A DNA stretch of 64,000 nt from Edwardsiella tarda ATCC 15947 = NBRC 105688 (GCF_003113495.2 NZ_CP084508.1:1-64000); one strand, 5' to 3'. Shown: positions 8,168 to 19,340, numbered from the stretch's first letter. Made by a program: numbers and translations. The notes: generated by a model from the sequence alone, not told the origin.

Positions 8168-8183
8168 AAGATCCGAAAAAAGG
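8168..8183 (+). repeat. Dispersed 16-bp motif, copy 3
   Basis: Exact AAGATCCGAAAAAAGG in the gap between the antitoxin-like gene and the DUF3800 gene, in the same orientation as the copy at 6361. Confidence 0.75.
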
Positions 8184-8276
8184 CTAACCGGTTCTCTTGC
8201 AGCTACTGATAGGAAGGTTTTACAGTCGCATAAACAATATCGTTTCGCCTGTGCCTGCTTGATAAAGGAACCTTGC

Positions 8277-9410
8277 ATGCATTTTTATGTGGATGAAACC
8301 GGCCATACCGGTCCGAATCTTTTTGACCGCACCCAGCCCGTGCTTTCCTATGGCGTGCTTTCCTCTAAGGATGACCTGGACAAGGTTGCCGAAGCAGATC
8401 TTGCTGCCTTGCGTAAGAAACTGGAAGTACAACGCCTGCACGCCGCAGAGCTGGGCATGCGTCGCCTTGATGAGGTGGTTGATACGCTGCTTGTCCTGCA
8501 GAAGAAGCACCGGATACGATTTGATATCTGGCAGGTGGTTAAACGGGATCACGCCATTATTTCGTTCTTCGACCAGGTGTTTGATCAGGGACTGAATCCG
8601 GTAGTGCCCTGGTCTGCTTACTGGACCCCCTTGCGGTACCCGCTGCTGCTGAATCTGGCAAACCTGTTTGATGATGAACTGGCTGAAAAAGCGTGGCGTG
8701 CCCGTCACGAAGCCCATGATGAACGTGCCTCCCCCCTGTTCAGTGAGGTCTGCAGGGCGTTACTTGCACGCGTGCATACTCTGGGCGATCCCTGTTCGAT
8801 AGAACTGATTTCCGATGCGTTGTCCTGGGCAATGGTTCACTTTGACAAGCTGGGATATAACTGCAAAACCGGTAAGGAAAAGCTGCAGATCATGCCCAAC
8901 ATGATCGGGTTCCAGTCAGTGTTGCACGGTATCTGTTCCCGCCTGGGGTCACCGAATAAAATAGCCAATATCATTGTGGACCAGCAGTCACAGTTTAATA
9001 CCACCCAGCGGGAGCTGAGTCAGTTCTATTACCAGATCCGTAAACAGCCCTGGGCACTCGGACCCGGTTTACCGGTTATGGATATGAAGAACATGCCAGC
9101 TAAACCGTTGGTCTTCCAGTCGGGTACAAAAAGTGCAGGGCTGGAGCTGGTTGATATTTATCTCTGGACCTTCAAACGCTTTATGGAAGGGAAGGCGCTG
9201 ACCAAACCGCTTGCCCGCCTGGTTTACACGAATCAGAATACCGCCCGCACGGACAGTGTTTCTCTGCGGTCGGTCGCTAAACGATTTAAGGAATTCTTTG
9301 AAAAACTGCCGGAACCAACGGCAGAAATGATGAAAAAGGCGAATGAATACCGGGATCAGGAAGAGGCGAGGCGTCTAGCACATCGGGTGCAAATCCTGCC
9401 GCCATCCTGA
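8277..9410 (+). CDS. DUF3800 domain protein
   Basis: A 377-residue protein. The N-terminus MHFYVDETGHTG and the later INIIVDQQSQFN-like (ANIIVDQQSQFNTT) and SGTKSAGLELVDIYLWTFKR segments match DUF3800, a family proposed to have an RNase H-like fold with acidic active-site residues. The ATG at 8277 follows an AAAGGA site; an upstream TTG at 8259 is less likely. The gene reads towards the CRISPR array and stops 30 bp before its last repeat. DUF3800 genes are common near defence and mobile loci. A role here is not shown. Confidence 0.75.
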   Translation: MHFYVDETGHTGPNLFDRTQPVLSYGVLSSKDDLDKVAEADLAALRKKLEVQRLHAAELGMRRLDEVVDTLLVLQKKHRIRFDIWQVVKRDHAIISFFDQVFDQGLNPVVPWSAYWTPLRYPLLLNLANLFDDELAEKAWRARHEAHDERASPLFSEVCRALLARVHTLGDPCSIELISDALSWAMVHFDKLGYNCKTGKEKLQIMPNMIGFQSVLHGICSRLGSPNKIANIIVDQQSQFNTTQRELSQFYYQIRKQPWALGPGLPVMDMKNMPAKPLVFQSGTKSAGLELVDIYLWTFKRFMEGKALTKPLARLVYTNQNTARTDSVSLRSVAKRFKEFFEKLPEPTAEMMKKANEYRDQEEARRLAHRVQILPPS

Positions 9411-9439
9411 TCCGGTAGGTTATGTACGTACGGAACTGG

Positions 9440-10385
9440 CGATTCATCCCCGTGGACGCGGGGAATACTTCTTCTTCTGTGTAACGGAAACATATACTTC
9501 CGGTTCATCCCCGCGGACGCGGGGAATACTCTGGGTATGTTGCCCCATCGATAAACCCGACCGGTTCATCCCCGCGGACGCGGGGAATACATGTGCCGGG
9601 ATATCGCCGCCGACCCTCTTACCGGTTCATCCCCGCGGACGCGGGGAATACTTCCTCTTCGCCCTCCCACGGCGCTCCTGTGTCGGTTCATCCCCGCGGA
9701 CGCGGGGAATACATCAAGAGCATCTGCCAGTTGCCATGCATCATCGGTTCATCCCCGCGGACGCGGGGAATACTTGACAATGATTGTGGCGTCAGCGTTT
9801 AGCGGCGGTTCATCCCCGCGGACGCGGGGAATACTTCAACTTGCGTGCCTGGTTTAGGGAGCACGGCGGTTCATCCCCGCGGACGCGGGGAATACGCGGG
9901 AGACAGCAGCGTCGTAGCTGATGCCTTCGGTTCATCCCCGCGGACGCGGGGAATACCTGAAGTCTCGCCAGATAGGCGCGACCTTTTACGGTTCATCCCC
10001 GCGGACGCGGGGAATACCCATTAAATCAGATATTTTAAAATGATTATATCGGTTCATCCCCGCGGACGCGGGGAATACGGTTGACCAACAGTGGCGCTGT
10101 TCCTATCCATTCGGTTCATCCCCGCGGACGCGGGGAATACCCACGCTGCCATGTCATCTGCGTTCCATCAGCCGGTTCATCCCCGCGGACGCGGGGAATA
10201 CCCATACAAGGTGGTTATTTTTCACCATTCCGGCGGTTCATCCCCGCGGACGCGGGGAATACATGCGTTCGCAATCTCGATGGCTGTAGATGAACGGTTC
10301 ATCCCCGCGGACGCGGGGAATACGCCAGTGATAAACGTGTACTCGAAGCGATCTGGCGGTTCATCCCCGCGGACGCGGGGAATAC
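9440..10385 (-). CRISPR. Type I-E CRISPR array, 16 repeats and 15 spacers
   Basis: Sixteen 29-bp repeats start at 9440, 9501, 9562, 9623, 9684, 9745, 9806, 9867, 9928, 9989, 10050, 10112, 10173, 10234, 10295 and 10357. Thirteen spacers are 32 nt and two are 33 nt (10079-10111 and 10324-10356). Read on the minus strand the repeat begins GTATTCCCCGCG and ends GCGGGGATGAACCG, the I-E type with an internal stem. The repeat at 9440 has two changes and marks the leader-distal end. The array is therefore transcribed on the minus strand, like the cas genes, and the newest spacer is 10324-10356. No spacer matches elsewhere in the window by eye. Confidence 0.98.
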
Positions 10386-10468
10386 ACTTAGTATATCTTA
10401 TTGATTTTTTTGTGTTTTTTATAGACTTTAAAAACACCGCATTATCCAGATTATTAATAAACAATAAC
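10386..10468 (-). promoter_or_regulatory. CRISPR leader
   Basis: An AT-rich 83-bp stretch between the cas2 stop codon and the first repeat. On the minus strand it has an IHF-like site next to the array (AATCAATAAGATA, plus-strand 10394-10406). A full match to the IHF consensus (AATCAATAAGTTA) overlaps the cas2 stop (about 10465-10477). In the I-E family IHF bends the leader for spacer insertion, and the leader carries the array promoter. Confidence 0.8.
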
Positions 10469-11676
<1,208 letters not shown>

Positions 11677-11680
<4 letters not shown>

Positions 11681-12303
11681 AATTTAGCTAATGAAAGCAA
11701 GCCACAGCCCAGGGATTTTGCCGGGCCGATCCCCTCTTGCAACGCCGTCAACAGCGTACGGATATCATTTACCCTCAGATAGCCTTCAAAGGTAGCCGTC
11801 ATCACACTAAGGCGGTTAGTACCTTTACTACCGTATTGCATGGCAGAGTGACTGACCAACGCCTGAACAGGCGTAAAGCCGTGGCGTAGCCCTTGGCGAC
11901 TCAGCCAAGCCAACTGTTCTTCCTCGCTAGACAATCCTCTGCGTTTACCATCATGGGTCACGGTCGGATTAGCCCGCAGCCGAAAACGATAGATACGCTC
12001 ATGCTCTATCCACTGCGCAGCCATCAAAATCTTTTCTTGCACCTCGCCCAGCAGATAATAAGGAAGCGCACGTAGCGGCTCCCAATCAGCCGCCGTTTTT
12101 GATTGCACCAATAATTGAGGCTGCTGCCAGTTAGCGCTGGGCTCAAGACGCCATAAGAAACGCGCCGGTGCTGTTTCTTCGTCAGGCGCAAAAGCCCTAG
12201 CCAGAGTGCGATGCAACTCGTAAGGATTAGTCAAATCCCGGCGCACCTCTCGGCTTCTGGGATTCAATATCAATCGGCTTAGGTGCAGTTTGTTCAGGGG
12301 CAT
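11677..12303 (-). CDS. cas6e: Cas6e (CasE), crRNA-processing endoribonuclease
   Basis: A 208-residue protein. The RYRFRLRANPTVTHDGKRRG block and the C-terminal glycine-rich end GIGPAKSLGCGLLSLAKL are characteristic of Cas6e. The protein cuts the repeat RNA hairpin and stays in Cascade. It overlaps cas1 by ATGA and cas5 by 10 bases (ATGCCCCTGA), so the operon is tightly coupled. No disruption seen. Confidence 0.95.
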
Positions 12304-12941
12304 AGCACCTCCCTAGGTTCCAGTTGCTGAGTGAGCACAAAGCGAGGGCCAAAGCGACGTTCAGCAAAGGGAGCGATGGGTTGATCAAACCGCACCGCCC
12401 CTTCTGTGGCCTCCAGTAATAAACGACGGGCCTGCATCCCAGCACCTTCAATTAAGTCGGGATAGTCGCGCAAGGCTGCCAGCAGAGGGGACTCTTGCAG
12501 ACCATCGGATAGATACACCGACGGTGAGGGAGGACACCCTTTTCGACCCAAACTGAGTGGCCAGTGGGGATAGCGTATCGCATGGTGAATACGCTTCAAC
12601 CAGGCAGTATCGCCCTCAAGAGCGACCAAAAATGCTGCATCGCTCAAATAATAGCGTGGGCTGACAACAGTGCGTTTCATATCGACTTTACCCGCCGCAT
12701 TGACCACACCAGTAGCAGTCTGATAATCGCGCAATACAATCCCTTCCCGGTCTACCCTGACCCCCATAATAAGGCCCGCGAGATCATCGACAGGCTCACT
12801 CCGATCACGCCCAAGGGCGGCGCAAATAAGCCCCACAACCCCTGACTTGGATGGTTCAAGCTGAGTATCGCGCTCATCAAAGTGGCTTGTCGTTCCCCAA
12901 GATTGCATGGGCCCTTGTAACCGTAGTAGCAGTGTCGGCAT
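12294..12941 (-). CDS. cas5e: Cas5e (CasD), Cascade subunit
   Basis: A 215-residue Cas5 of type I-E. The N-terminus MPTLLLRLQGPMQSWGTTSHFDERDTQ and the GVVGLICAALG segment are family hallmarks. It binds the 5' handle of the crRNA in Cascade. The start at 12941 lies one base after the cas7 stop codon and follows GGGGAG inside the cas7 end. A longer reading frame upstream is not supported by homology. Confidence 0.94.
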   Translation of the reverse strand: MPTLLLRLQGPMQSWGTTSHFDERDTQLEPSKSGVVGLICAALGRDRSEPVDDLAGLIMGVRVDREGIVLRDYQTATGVVNAAGKVDMKRTVVSPRYYLSDAAFLVALEGDTAWLKRIHHAIRYPHWPLSLGRKGCPPSPSVYLSDGLQESPLLAALRDYPDLIEGAGMQARRLLLEATEGAVRFDQPIAPFAERRFGPRFVLTQQLEPREVLCP

Positions 12942-12942
12942 A

Positions 12943-14082
12943 TTATTCTCCCCACTGCGCCTCGACAGCATCGCGTACCCAAGTAGCCAGATCGCTTACT
13001 GAACGATGGGCCTGGCTATGCGCGAGCGCCCACCCTCCTGTGAGATCGATATGCGCCCAACGATCCCCACTATCACCGTAGACAGGAGCCAGCTTGCAGG
13101 CGTACTCACTCAGCACAGCTACTGATTGCTCCGTCAGGCTTTTATCATGACGGGGCTGAATAGGCCGCTCGAACGCGTTGGCTAAGTTGAGGGGGCTTTG
13201 CCGCAGACTTACACCGATAAACTCGGGTAGATTATGGGCAGCAAAGCTGTTCTGCTTGCCACTCGGAACTGCGCGGACCATGGACTGGATCAGCGCCTCA
13301 ATAGCCGACGCTGTCAGCGCCTTATCACCTTGTAGATTCTTCAACAACTTGCTCACATCGAGCAGAGCATAACGGTAAAATGTGGCGGAGTTGAACTCGA
13401 TCTGGCCAATCATACCCGCACCAGTTTCGTCAGGACCGCTGACATCATCGACCGCGGTGAAGTAATCAAAATCACGCTCAACCCGATGGGTGCTGATGGC
13501 ATGAGCTACCTGGCAGGCTGCATCCTGATTGACCTGGGGCAAGTCAGCCAGCATACGCCCGAAGAGAGCGACATCCACCGCCTTCCCTCCATCGAGCAAC
13601 GCCTTGGCCTGTTTTGCTAACTCTGCAGGGATGGCCGCTTTACTCTCTTTTTTACTTTTTTTCTCACCAGTAGCCGGGAGCACCAATACCTCCCAATGAT
13701 CTTCAATCAATGCGGCAAAACCGGCTATCTCACGCTCACCAAGAAACAACAAATACTCGGTTTTCCCCCCATCTTTGAGCTTAAGCCCAGCGGCAGCCAA
13801 GGCTACTTCAATCTTGCCGATCGCTTCTTCTTGATCTCGATCAGCAAGCCTTTCCAGCAGTAATGCTTGTAGCCTCTTGGTGCGCAGTGCGCGATATTCC
13901 GGAGGGATCAGCTGCTGATCACGGCAATAAAGACGCATGGCGCGCTTAAGACACTGACTACTAACCCGTGCCCGTCGCTGCCCACCAAAGATGGCATCCT
14001 TGGGAGCTCCGGTATCATCTCGATTCAGATTAGAAGGGGCAAAGTTCTGGATAAGATGCAGTTCAACAAACAGGGCCATCAT
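12943..14082 (-). CDS. cas7e: Cas7e (CasC/Cse4), Cascade backbone
   Basis: A 379-residue protein. The segments NFAPSNLNRDDTGAPKDAIFGGQRRARVSSQCLKRAMR and FDYFTAVDDVSGPDETGAGMIGQIEFNSATFYRYA match the CasC family. Six copies of Cas7 coat the crRNA in the type I-E complex. The start at 14082 overlaps the cse2 stop (ATGA) and follows AAGGAG. An upstream extension of 25 residues is open but poor in homology. Intact. Confidence 0.95.
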   Translation of the reverse strand: MMALFVELHLIQNFAPSNLNRDDTGAPKDAIFGGQRRARVSSQCLKRAMRLYCRDQQLIPPEYRALRTKRLQALLLERLADRDQEEAIGKIEVALAAAGLKLKDGGKTEYLLFLGEREIAGFAALIEDHWEVLVLPATGEKKSKKESKAAIPAELAKQAKALLDGGKAVDVALFGRMLADLPQVNQDAACQVAHAISTHRVERDFDYFTAVDDVSGPDETGAGMIGQIEFNSATFYRYALLDVSKLLKNLQGDKALTASAIEALIQSMVRAVPSGKQNSFAAHNLPEFIGVSLRQSPLNLANAFERPIQPRHDKSLTEQSVAVLSEYACKLAPVYGDSGDRWAHIDLTGGWALAHSQAHRSVSDLATWVRDAVEAQWGE

Positions 14083-14615
14083 TTTTCTCCTTGAGGGATT
14101 GCGTCGTTTGAATCGGTATGGGCGGCTACGCGGTAAAAATCTGTAGCCCAACGGCAACGTAACTTATCGAGCTGCTCGCATCGGGTAGGATTAAGCCAAT
14201 CGGTGAGATCTCTTAGTAAGTCGTTATAATCGATGGCTATCCCCTGAGATCTCAGCAATGTGACAGCATGGCGCAATGGTTCAGCCAAGCTTGCACCATC
14301 ACACTCAAGCAGTGCGATAAAGCGCCCCTCAATGGAGGGACTCTGTTCCTGCTGACGATAGAGAATTCCCATCGCCTCTGCCAAGGTCATTGCGCCATGC
14401 TGAGGATGGAGCGCAAAGAGCCCAGCCACTAAATAATGCGACTGACGACGTGCTGAGTCAGGATGCTCATTGGCAGCGATAAAGGGCTCAACATAGGGAA
14501 AAACGCGAGGAGCACTGCCGGGGGGAAAGGTAAGACTGCGCCGCAGCTCAGCCAATGCCCCACGATTGCGCTGGGCGAGTCGCTGTAGATGGTCAACAAA
14601 AGCGTGATCACTCAT
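14079..14615 (-). CDS. cse2: Cse2 (CasB), Cascade small subunit
   Basis: A 178-residue helical, basic protein with RNRGALAELRRSL near the N-terminus and a C-terminal WATDFYRVA motif, as in Cse2/CasB. Two copies form the belly of Cascade and stabilise the R-loop. It overlaps cse1 by four bases and cas7 by four bases. Intact. Confidence 0.93.
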   Translation of the reverse strand: MSDHAFVDHLQRLAQRNRGALAELRRSLTFPPGSAPRVFPYVEPFIAANEHPDSARRQSHYLVAGLFALHPQHGAMTLAEAMGILYRQQEQSPSIEGRFIALLECDGASLAEPLRHAVTLLRSQGIAIDYNDLLRDLTDWLNPTRCEQLDKLRCRWATDFYRVAAHTDSNDAIPQGEK

Positions 14616-16153
14616 TGCACTTCTCCTGTTTCGTTAAGGGCAGTCAGTTGTTTCCTAATCACTGACCACACACGGGGCTGCACCTTGGCATTAGCGCGCC
14701 AAAGGCGCGCCCCACCGCCTTGACTTGTTAGCAACGTATCCCATGCAGCTAAAGCGGCGCCTTTTAACTCCCGCTGCCATTGCCTCTCAGCCACATCAGG
14801 AGCGTGCTCTAACTGTTGCAGGGTCGTCATCAGGACACGCTCTGCGCGGGCAAAAAAGCACGGCGCCACCGGGCCGGCATCAAATAGGGCGCGAGCACGG
14901 CTGCGGGTATCCTTTTGTTGGCTATCAGGCAAGGTATCTGCAATCAGTTGAACTGCGGCTCCCTTGAGTGTGCTAAACAGGGTCTCAGCCATTTCCAGCA
15001 TCTGGCGGGCCTCGCGAGTTACCTGGGGATGGTCAAGCAGCGCCAGCGGCAGCGAGACATTCTCTACCCGCCACCGTAGGAGCTTGGCCTGGTCACTGGC
15101 CAGACCGGCGACCAACAGGCGAAGCTGTTTTTTACCCAGCGATTTATTAAGCCGGGTGGCATTATCCAAGATCGCAGCCGGAATCGATTGGTTACCCCCA
15201 CCATCAGGCAATAGGGCAGGGAGATCGCGCCACAGTGCTCGTCCTTCGCTAAAAGTAAGACGAACCGGTCGGAGACTCCCCGCTCGATAGTTAGCCATTG
15301 GATCAGGAGCATGAGGCTCCTCTTCCAGTCCCTGTCCCGCAGCAAAACGCAGCCAGCGGATGTTCCCCTCTTCCTCACATTGAAAGAGGACAGCGCGAGT
15401 CTGACGGGTATAGCGATCATTAGGGCCGCTGGCGAGCACGGCTGCCGCTTTCAAATTGGCGATAGTCAGCGCGGGCCGCTCCCAGCTTGGTAAGTCTTCA
15501 TGTCCATCAGGTGTGCTAGGATGTAGGCTCAAAATGAGGGTTTGGGCCAGAGTATCCCCTTGCGGTAAGACTGCCGCCGTGTCGGCCAGGGGACCTGCCT
15601 TATCAGCATCACGAAAGACTTTAACCAAACCGCCGGGTGTGCACTGTAAAAAACCGAGCAGAGTACGGATGGCCTGAAGCGGGGAGAGCGACCCTGGCGC
15701 ACTATCCCAGGCATGATTAAACACTACGGGAGCATTGCCACAGACACTAGCTAAATCGATCTGAGTCCAAGGTTTAAACCTATCACAGGTTTCCGTGACC
15801 GTAGCCAACGCAGCCACCTGCATAAAAGGATATTCAGGGTGAAATAGCCAGAAGCGATCGCGCCACTTCTCTAAGTAAGAGGTAATGGCCTCGCTAGGCA
15901 ACCCCTGAGTAAACCAGATGCGTAAATCCTGCTGCCCCCAACTCGATGTCTTCATGCTTAAGGCCCGATGGGTGATAGCAAGCAACAGGCGATATTGGGC
16001 CATCAAGGATGGAGGCGCAGTCTCGGCTAATGCCACCACATGGGAGGCCTGCTCAAAGAGGGTCAACAAACCTAACTCCTGAATCTCACCGCTATCCATC
16101 CTGACGGGTAACCAAGGCTCATCGAGCAGATTACATCTCTTTATCATCATCAC
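14612..16153 (-). CDS. cse1: Cse1 (CasA), Cascade large subunit
   Basis: A 513-residue protein. The opening CNLLDEPWLPV, the later WTQIDLASVCGNAPVVFNHAWD segment and a long helical C-terminal domain match Cse1. It reads the PAM and recruits Cas3. An AAGGAG site just before three ATG codons sets the start. It begins 8 bases after the cas3 stop codon. Intact. Confidence 0.94.
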   Translation of the reverse strand: MMMIKRCNLLDEPWLPVRMDSGEIQELGLLTLFEQASHVVALAETAPPSLMAQYRLLLAITHRALSMKTSSWGQQDLRIWFTQGLPSEAITSYLEKWRDRFWLFHPEYPFMQVAALATVTETCDRFKPWTQIDLASVCGNAPVVFNHAWDSAPGSLSPLQAIRTLLGFLQCTPGGLVKVFRDADKAGPLADTAAVLPQGDTLAQTLILSLHPSTPDGHEDLPSWERPALTIANLKAAAVLASGPNDRYTRQTRAVLFQCEEEGNIRWLRFAAGQGLEEEPHAPDPMANYRAGSLRPVRLTFSEGRALWRDLPALLPDGGGNQSIPAAILDNATRLNKSLGKKQLRLLVAGLASDQAKLLRWRVENVSLPLALLDHPQVTREARQMLEMAETLFSTLKGAAVQLIADTLPDSQQKDTRSRARALFDAGPVAPCFFARAERVLMTTLQQLEHAPDVAERQWQRELKGAALAAWDTLLTSQGGGARLWRANAKVQPRVWSVIRKQLTALNETGEVQ

Positions 16154-16161
16154 TCCTTGGG

Positions 16162-18903
16162 TTATTCCTTATTCCGATAGATAAGCCCCAATGTCTGATC
16201 GAGCTGGATAGACCACCCGCCTTCCCACTGCGCCCTTCCCTCACTATCGAGTAACAGTGGATAGCAGTAACGAAGCAAGGGACTCTCGACAAACCCTCTA
16301 ACCTCGGGTTGGCACGTAATAGCCTTGACTAGGGCTTGATTGGAAACACTCACTTGTCGGGCACAGAATTGGCAGGCCAGATCTCGGGTCAGTGGCGCAT
16401 TCAGATCAATGGGATTTCCCCCCGGTATCAACATAGTACCTTGTTCACTGGCAAAAAGCGGGATAACCGTGATGCTAGGCTTACCTAGGCGGGTACAGTT
16501 AGCGAGCCCCATATCTTCACCCTCGCCTTCTTCGTGGCCCCTCGGTTTACCTGAATAAGCTGATGCCGGATCGGCCTCTGCCCTGATAGCGATATTACAG
16601 GCCAGCTGTCGCTGATATTGTAACGCTGCAAGGTGCGCGGCGTAGCTGTACTCCTCGATATAGCGGCGTAGCTCATCCCCAACCGAATCGGGCAACGTGC
16701 CATCACCATAAACAGCCTGTACCAACCGATCAATATCGAAGGGAAGTTGCAAATGAGTCTCATCCAGGAGACGAACCCAGGTCATGGCAAGTAGATAAGG
16801 ATCGTAGACAAAGCGCCAACGGGTAGTGGTCAAATCGGGTAACGTGCCCGGTAAGAGGCCTGCCACAGTCAGCACAGGTTGGCGATGTGCATCAGGACGT
16901 GCCGAGCGTTGATGGCGGTGCAATCGACCAACCCGCTGCAACAGCAGATCGATTGGCGCTAAATCGCTTAACAGAAAGTCAAAATCGATATCGAGTGACT
17001 GCTCTACAACTTGTGTCGCTACCAGCAGGGCTCGAAGTGGTCGCACTCCATCCTTACCAAAAGTAGAGATGACCTCGGCTTCCCGCTGCGCACGCTCATC
17101 AGCAGGGAAACGGGCATGAAATAACAGAAGCACAACCTCTTCAGATAGTTGTGCTTTTAGCTGCATAAAGAGTTGCTGCGCCCGCTCGACTGTGTTGACG
17201 ATAATAGCGCCGCAACCACCTTGAGCGAGGGACGCGAGTGCAATACTCAGCAAATCTTCCGGTGTAGTGCCACATCCAGCCAGTCTGACAGGCGCCATCA
17301 TCCGACTTTCTAGCTTGTCATCCCAGTCAAGACCACGAGCATCGGCTAACACCAGACGCGGATACGCCAGTACCGGCAATGCGGTTGGCTCCACTTGCCA
17401 TGACTTGAGCAAATCATTACGGCGCCTTGTCGGTAAGGTTGCGCTCATTAGGATAACCGAACACCCCAACTCTTTAAGCCAACGTAATAGCGCCTCAATA
17501 AGTCCCTCTGTATAAGTGTCATAGGCATGCACTTCGTCGAGTACTACCACTCGATTAGCTAAGCCCCAAAGGCGCACAAAATGGTGTTTCACATTCAGCA
17601 CCGAAAATAATGCTTGATCGATAGTGCCTACACCATAAGGAGCAATCAGTGGCCGCTTACGACGAGAAAACCAGCGCGCCGCCTCTACGCTTTCAACCTG
17701 CTTACCCGCAGTCCCCCACACATCCTGAAGCGCAGCCATCATCTCCTGGCGAGCTGCACCACTGTGGATCAGTTGCAGATCAGGCATTTGCCCATGGGTA
17801 AATGCAGTAATAAACTGTTGGGCTCGGGAAAACAAGGCATTACCGGTAGCTTGCGTCGGCAGGGCCAGATAGAAACCGCGATGACCAAGTGTACGCTGTA
17901 GATACAAATGAGCCATAAAGGCGAGTTCGGTTTTTCCTTCCCCCATCGGAGCCTCAACCAACAGCAGTGCAGGGCCCTGGCTCTTTTGCAACAAGGCAAT
18001 ACCCTGACGTTGCAATGCTCTTGGCATGACTGACGTACCAGCAGAGAGGATGAGGCCCAATTGCTGCTCAAGCGGTATGGGAGCGGAAAGCAAAGGCGTA
18101 AAGGGAAGCCAGCCGATAGCTCTCAATGCCTGATGGGCCAATAACTTGGCATGGGCATAATACGCCTTGAGATCATCGCAGCGCATTCCACTTGGGAACC
18201 ACTCGGTATTGGAGCCGATCCAATCGGCAATGGAGGTCAAACCGGCAAGCCAGTTAATCGCAGGTAGTGGTAACTCGTCGGTGACGATATCTCCTGTCGG
18301 AGATAACACCTCCCAATAGGTATCGAGCAATACCTGCCGCGCTTGTTGCCAAACTCGCTCTTCCCTTGTTGCCAGCCCCCTCTCAATTTCTTTTTGCTGT
18401 AACGGGTAGCCATGATGCGCCCCGACCGCTTCGGCCACCTGTTGACACCACGTGATATTAGCCCCTGTGCGTACCGGTAACCACGCCTCCAAAATAGCGG
18501 TCGAAGCCCAGTCATGCCGATCGCTGCGACGTGATGCCTCAGAAAACGTCAGTCCTTGCATCTTGGCTAGCTCCAATCCCTGCGGCCATTTTGCCTGAAA
18601 ACCGGGAATAGCCTTGCCAATGTCATGCAACCCGACAAGCGTAGCTAACCATCGGAGAGTTACTGTAACGGGCAGACCAAATTGACCGGCAAGCCTGCTA
18701 TGCGTTGCACAGGGTTCAAGTTCCAAGATCACCTCAGCCACTGCTGCAACATCCAGCATATGACCGAGCAAGGGGTGACCCTGCTCATCGTTGCTCTTCG
18801 CCCAGAGGACTGCCGCCTGTGGGTTCAAGGCAGAGAATAAGATAGACTCTTTGATCTCATCCACCTCCCGTATTATAAGTGCCCTGAAAAGGATACGACG
18901 CAA
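16162..18903 (-). CDS. cas3: Cas3 helicase-nuclease (type I-E)
   Basis: A 913-residue protein. The HD nuclease motifs are GHMLD (about residue 47), GLHDIGK (91-97) and GAHHGYP (161-167). Helicase motifs are EAPMGEGKTE (about 317-326), VVLDEVHAYD (DEVH at 456-459), SATLP, VVEQSLDIDFD and LQRVGRLHRHQR. All key residues are present. It unwinds and degrades target DNA marked by Cascade. The first codon is a TTG with no clear ribosome binding site, so the true start is uncertain. It is first in the cas operon and its promoter should lie in 18904-19250. Confidence 0.95.
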   Translation of the reverse strand: MRRILFRALIIREVDEIKESILFSALNPQAAVLWAKSNDEQGHPLLGHMLDVAAVAEVILELEPCATHSRLAGQFGLPVTVTLRWLATLVGLHDIGKAIPGFQAKWPQGLELAKMQGLTFSEASRRSDRHDWASTAILEAWLPVRTGANITWCQQVAEAVGAHHGYPLQQKEIERGLATREERVWQQARQVLLDTYWEVLSPTGDIVTDELPLPAINWLAGLTSIADWIGSNTEWFPSGMRCDDLKAYYAHAKLLAHQALRAIGWLPFTPLLSAPIPLEQQLGLILSAGTSVMPRALQRQGIALLQKSQGPALLLVEAPMGEGKTELAFMAHLYLQRTLGHRGFYLALPTQATGNALFSRAQQFITAFTHGQMPDLQLIHSGAARQEMMAALQDVWGTAGKQVESVEAARWFSRRKRPLIAPYGVGTIDQALFSVLNVKHHFVRLWGLANRVVVLDEVHAYDTYTEGLIEALLRWLKELGCSVILMSATLPTRRRNDLLKSWQVEPTALPVLAYPRLVLADARGLDWDDKLESRMMAPVRLAGCGTTPEDLLSIALASLAQGGCGAIIVNTVERAQQLFMQLKAQLSEEVVLLLFHARFPADERAQREAEVISTFGKDGVRPLRALLVATQVVEQSLDIDFDFLLSDLAPIDLLLQRVGRLHRHQRSARPDAHRQPVLTVAGLLPGTLPDLTTTRWRFVYDPYLLAMTWVRLLDETHLQLPFDIDRLVQAVYGDGTLPDSVGDELRRYIEEYSYAAHLAALQYQRQLACNIAIRAEADPASAYSGKPRGHEEGEGEDMGLANCTRLGKPSITVIPLFASEQGTMLIPGGNPIDLNAPLTRDLACQFCARQVSVSNQALVKAITCQPEVRGFVESPLLRYCYPLLLDSEGRAQWEGGWSIQLDQTLGLIYRNKE

Positions 18904-19258
18904 CGTCTAGAGAATTACTAGGGTTGCAGTACATGTAGGCACTTCGATAACCGAATACAACACATCTCAAATAAAACAGATCTTCGTGTACGAAATGTAT
19001 TTGTACCCCACTTCATAATTCTTATTCTGAAGTACCAAGCACACGATTGACAACGAAACGACTGGCTCCGGCGAAACACCTCATTTCACGTATCTGTTGA
19101 CCATCTTGCATTAACTGGAAGTTGAATGCTTACAGTCTATTCATGTCACTATTTTAAACAAAATTAGGCAGAAAACAGCACCTTATATCCCCGTTATGAA
19201 AATCGGAAGTTTCACGGCATACTGGATAAAATAAAGCTCAGGGATCAAGATAACCCAA
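18904..19258. other. Intergenic region upstream of cas3
   Basis: No gene seen. It separates the 5' end of cas3 from the first parS site. It should hold the cas operon promoter. GTACATGTAGG and TCGTGTACGA-type partial palindromes near 18930-18990 are candidate regulator sites, but no clear -35/-10 pair could be fixed. Confidence 0.4.
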
Positions 19259-19340
19259 TGGAGATTTCACCCTGAAATATTCAACAAAAACCATTTAAAT
19301 TCAATTTATTAACTCATAAAATCACGTGGAGAAACATTAC
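19259..19340 (-). other. parS: P1-type parS centromere, copy A
   Basis: Read on the minus strand it has a TCTCCA hexamer box at one end (TTTCTCCACG, about 19325-19335). An AT-rich spacer with TTTAAA follows, then paired heptamer boxes ATTTCA and TGAAAT (19264-19278) followed by a second TCTCCA box (19259-19264). This is the layout of P1 parS: hexamer and heptamer arms around an IHF bend. It is about 80 percent like the copy at 58275. Confidence 0.75.

Noticed and set aside
10081..10293. Proline/arginine repeat protein
   Set aside because: Pure translation of CRISPR repeats.
9440..10385. Type IV or minimal plasmid CRISPR system
   Set aside because: The full set of cas3, cse1, cse2, cas7, cas5, cas6e, cas1 and cas2 and the repeat type fit I-E.
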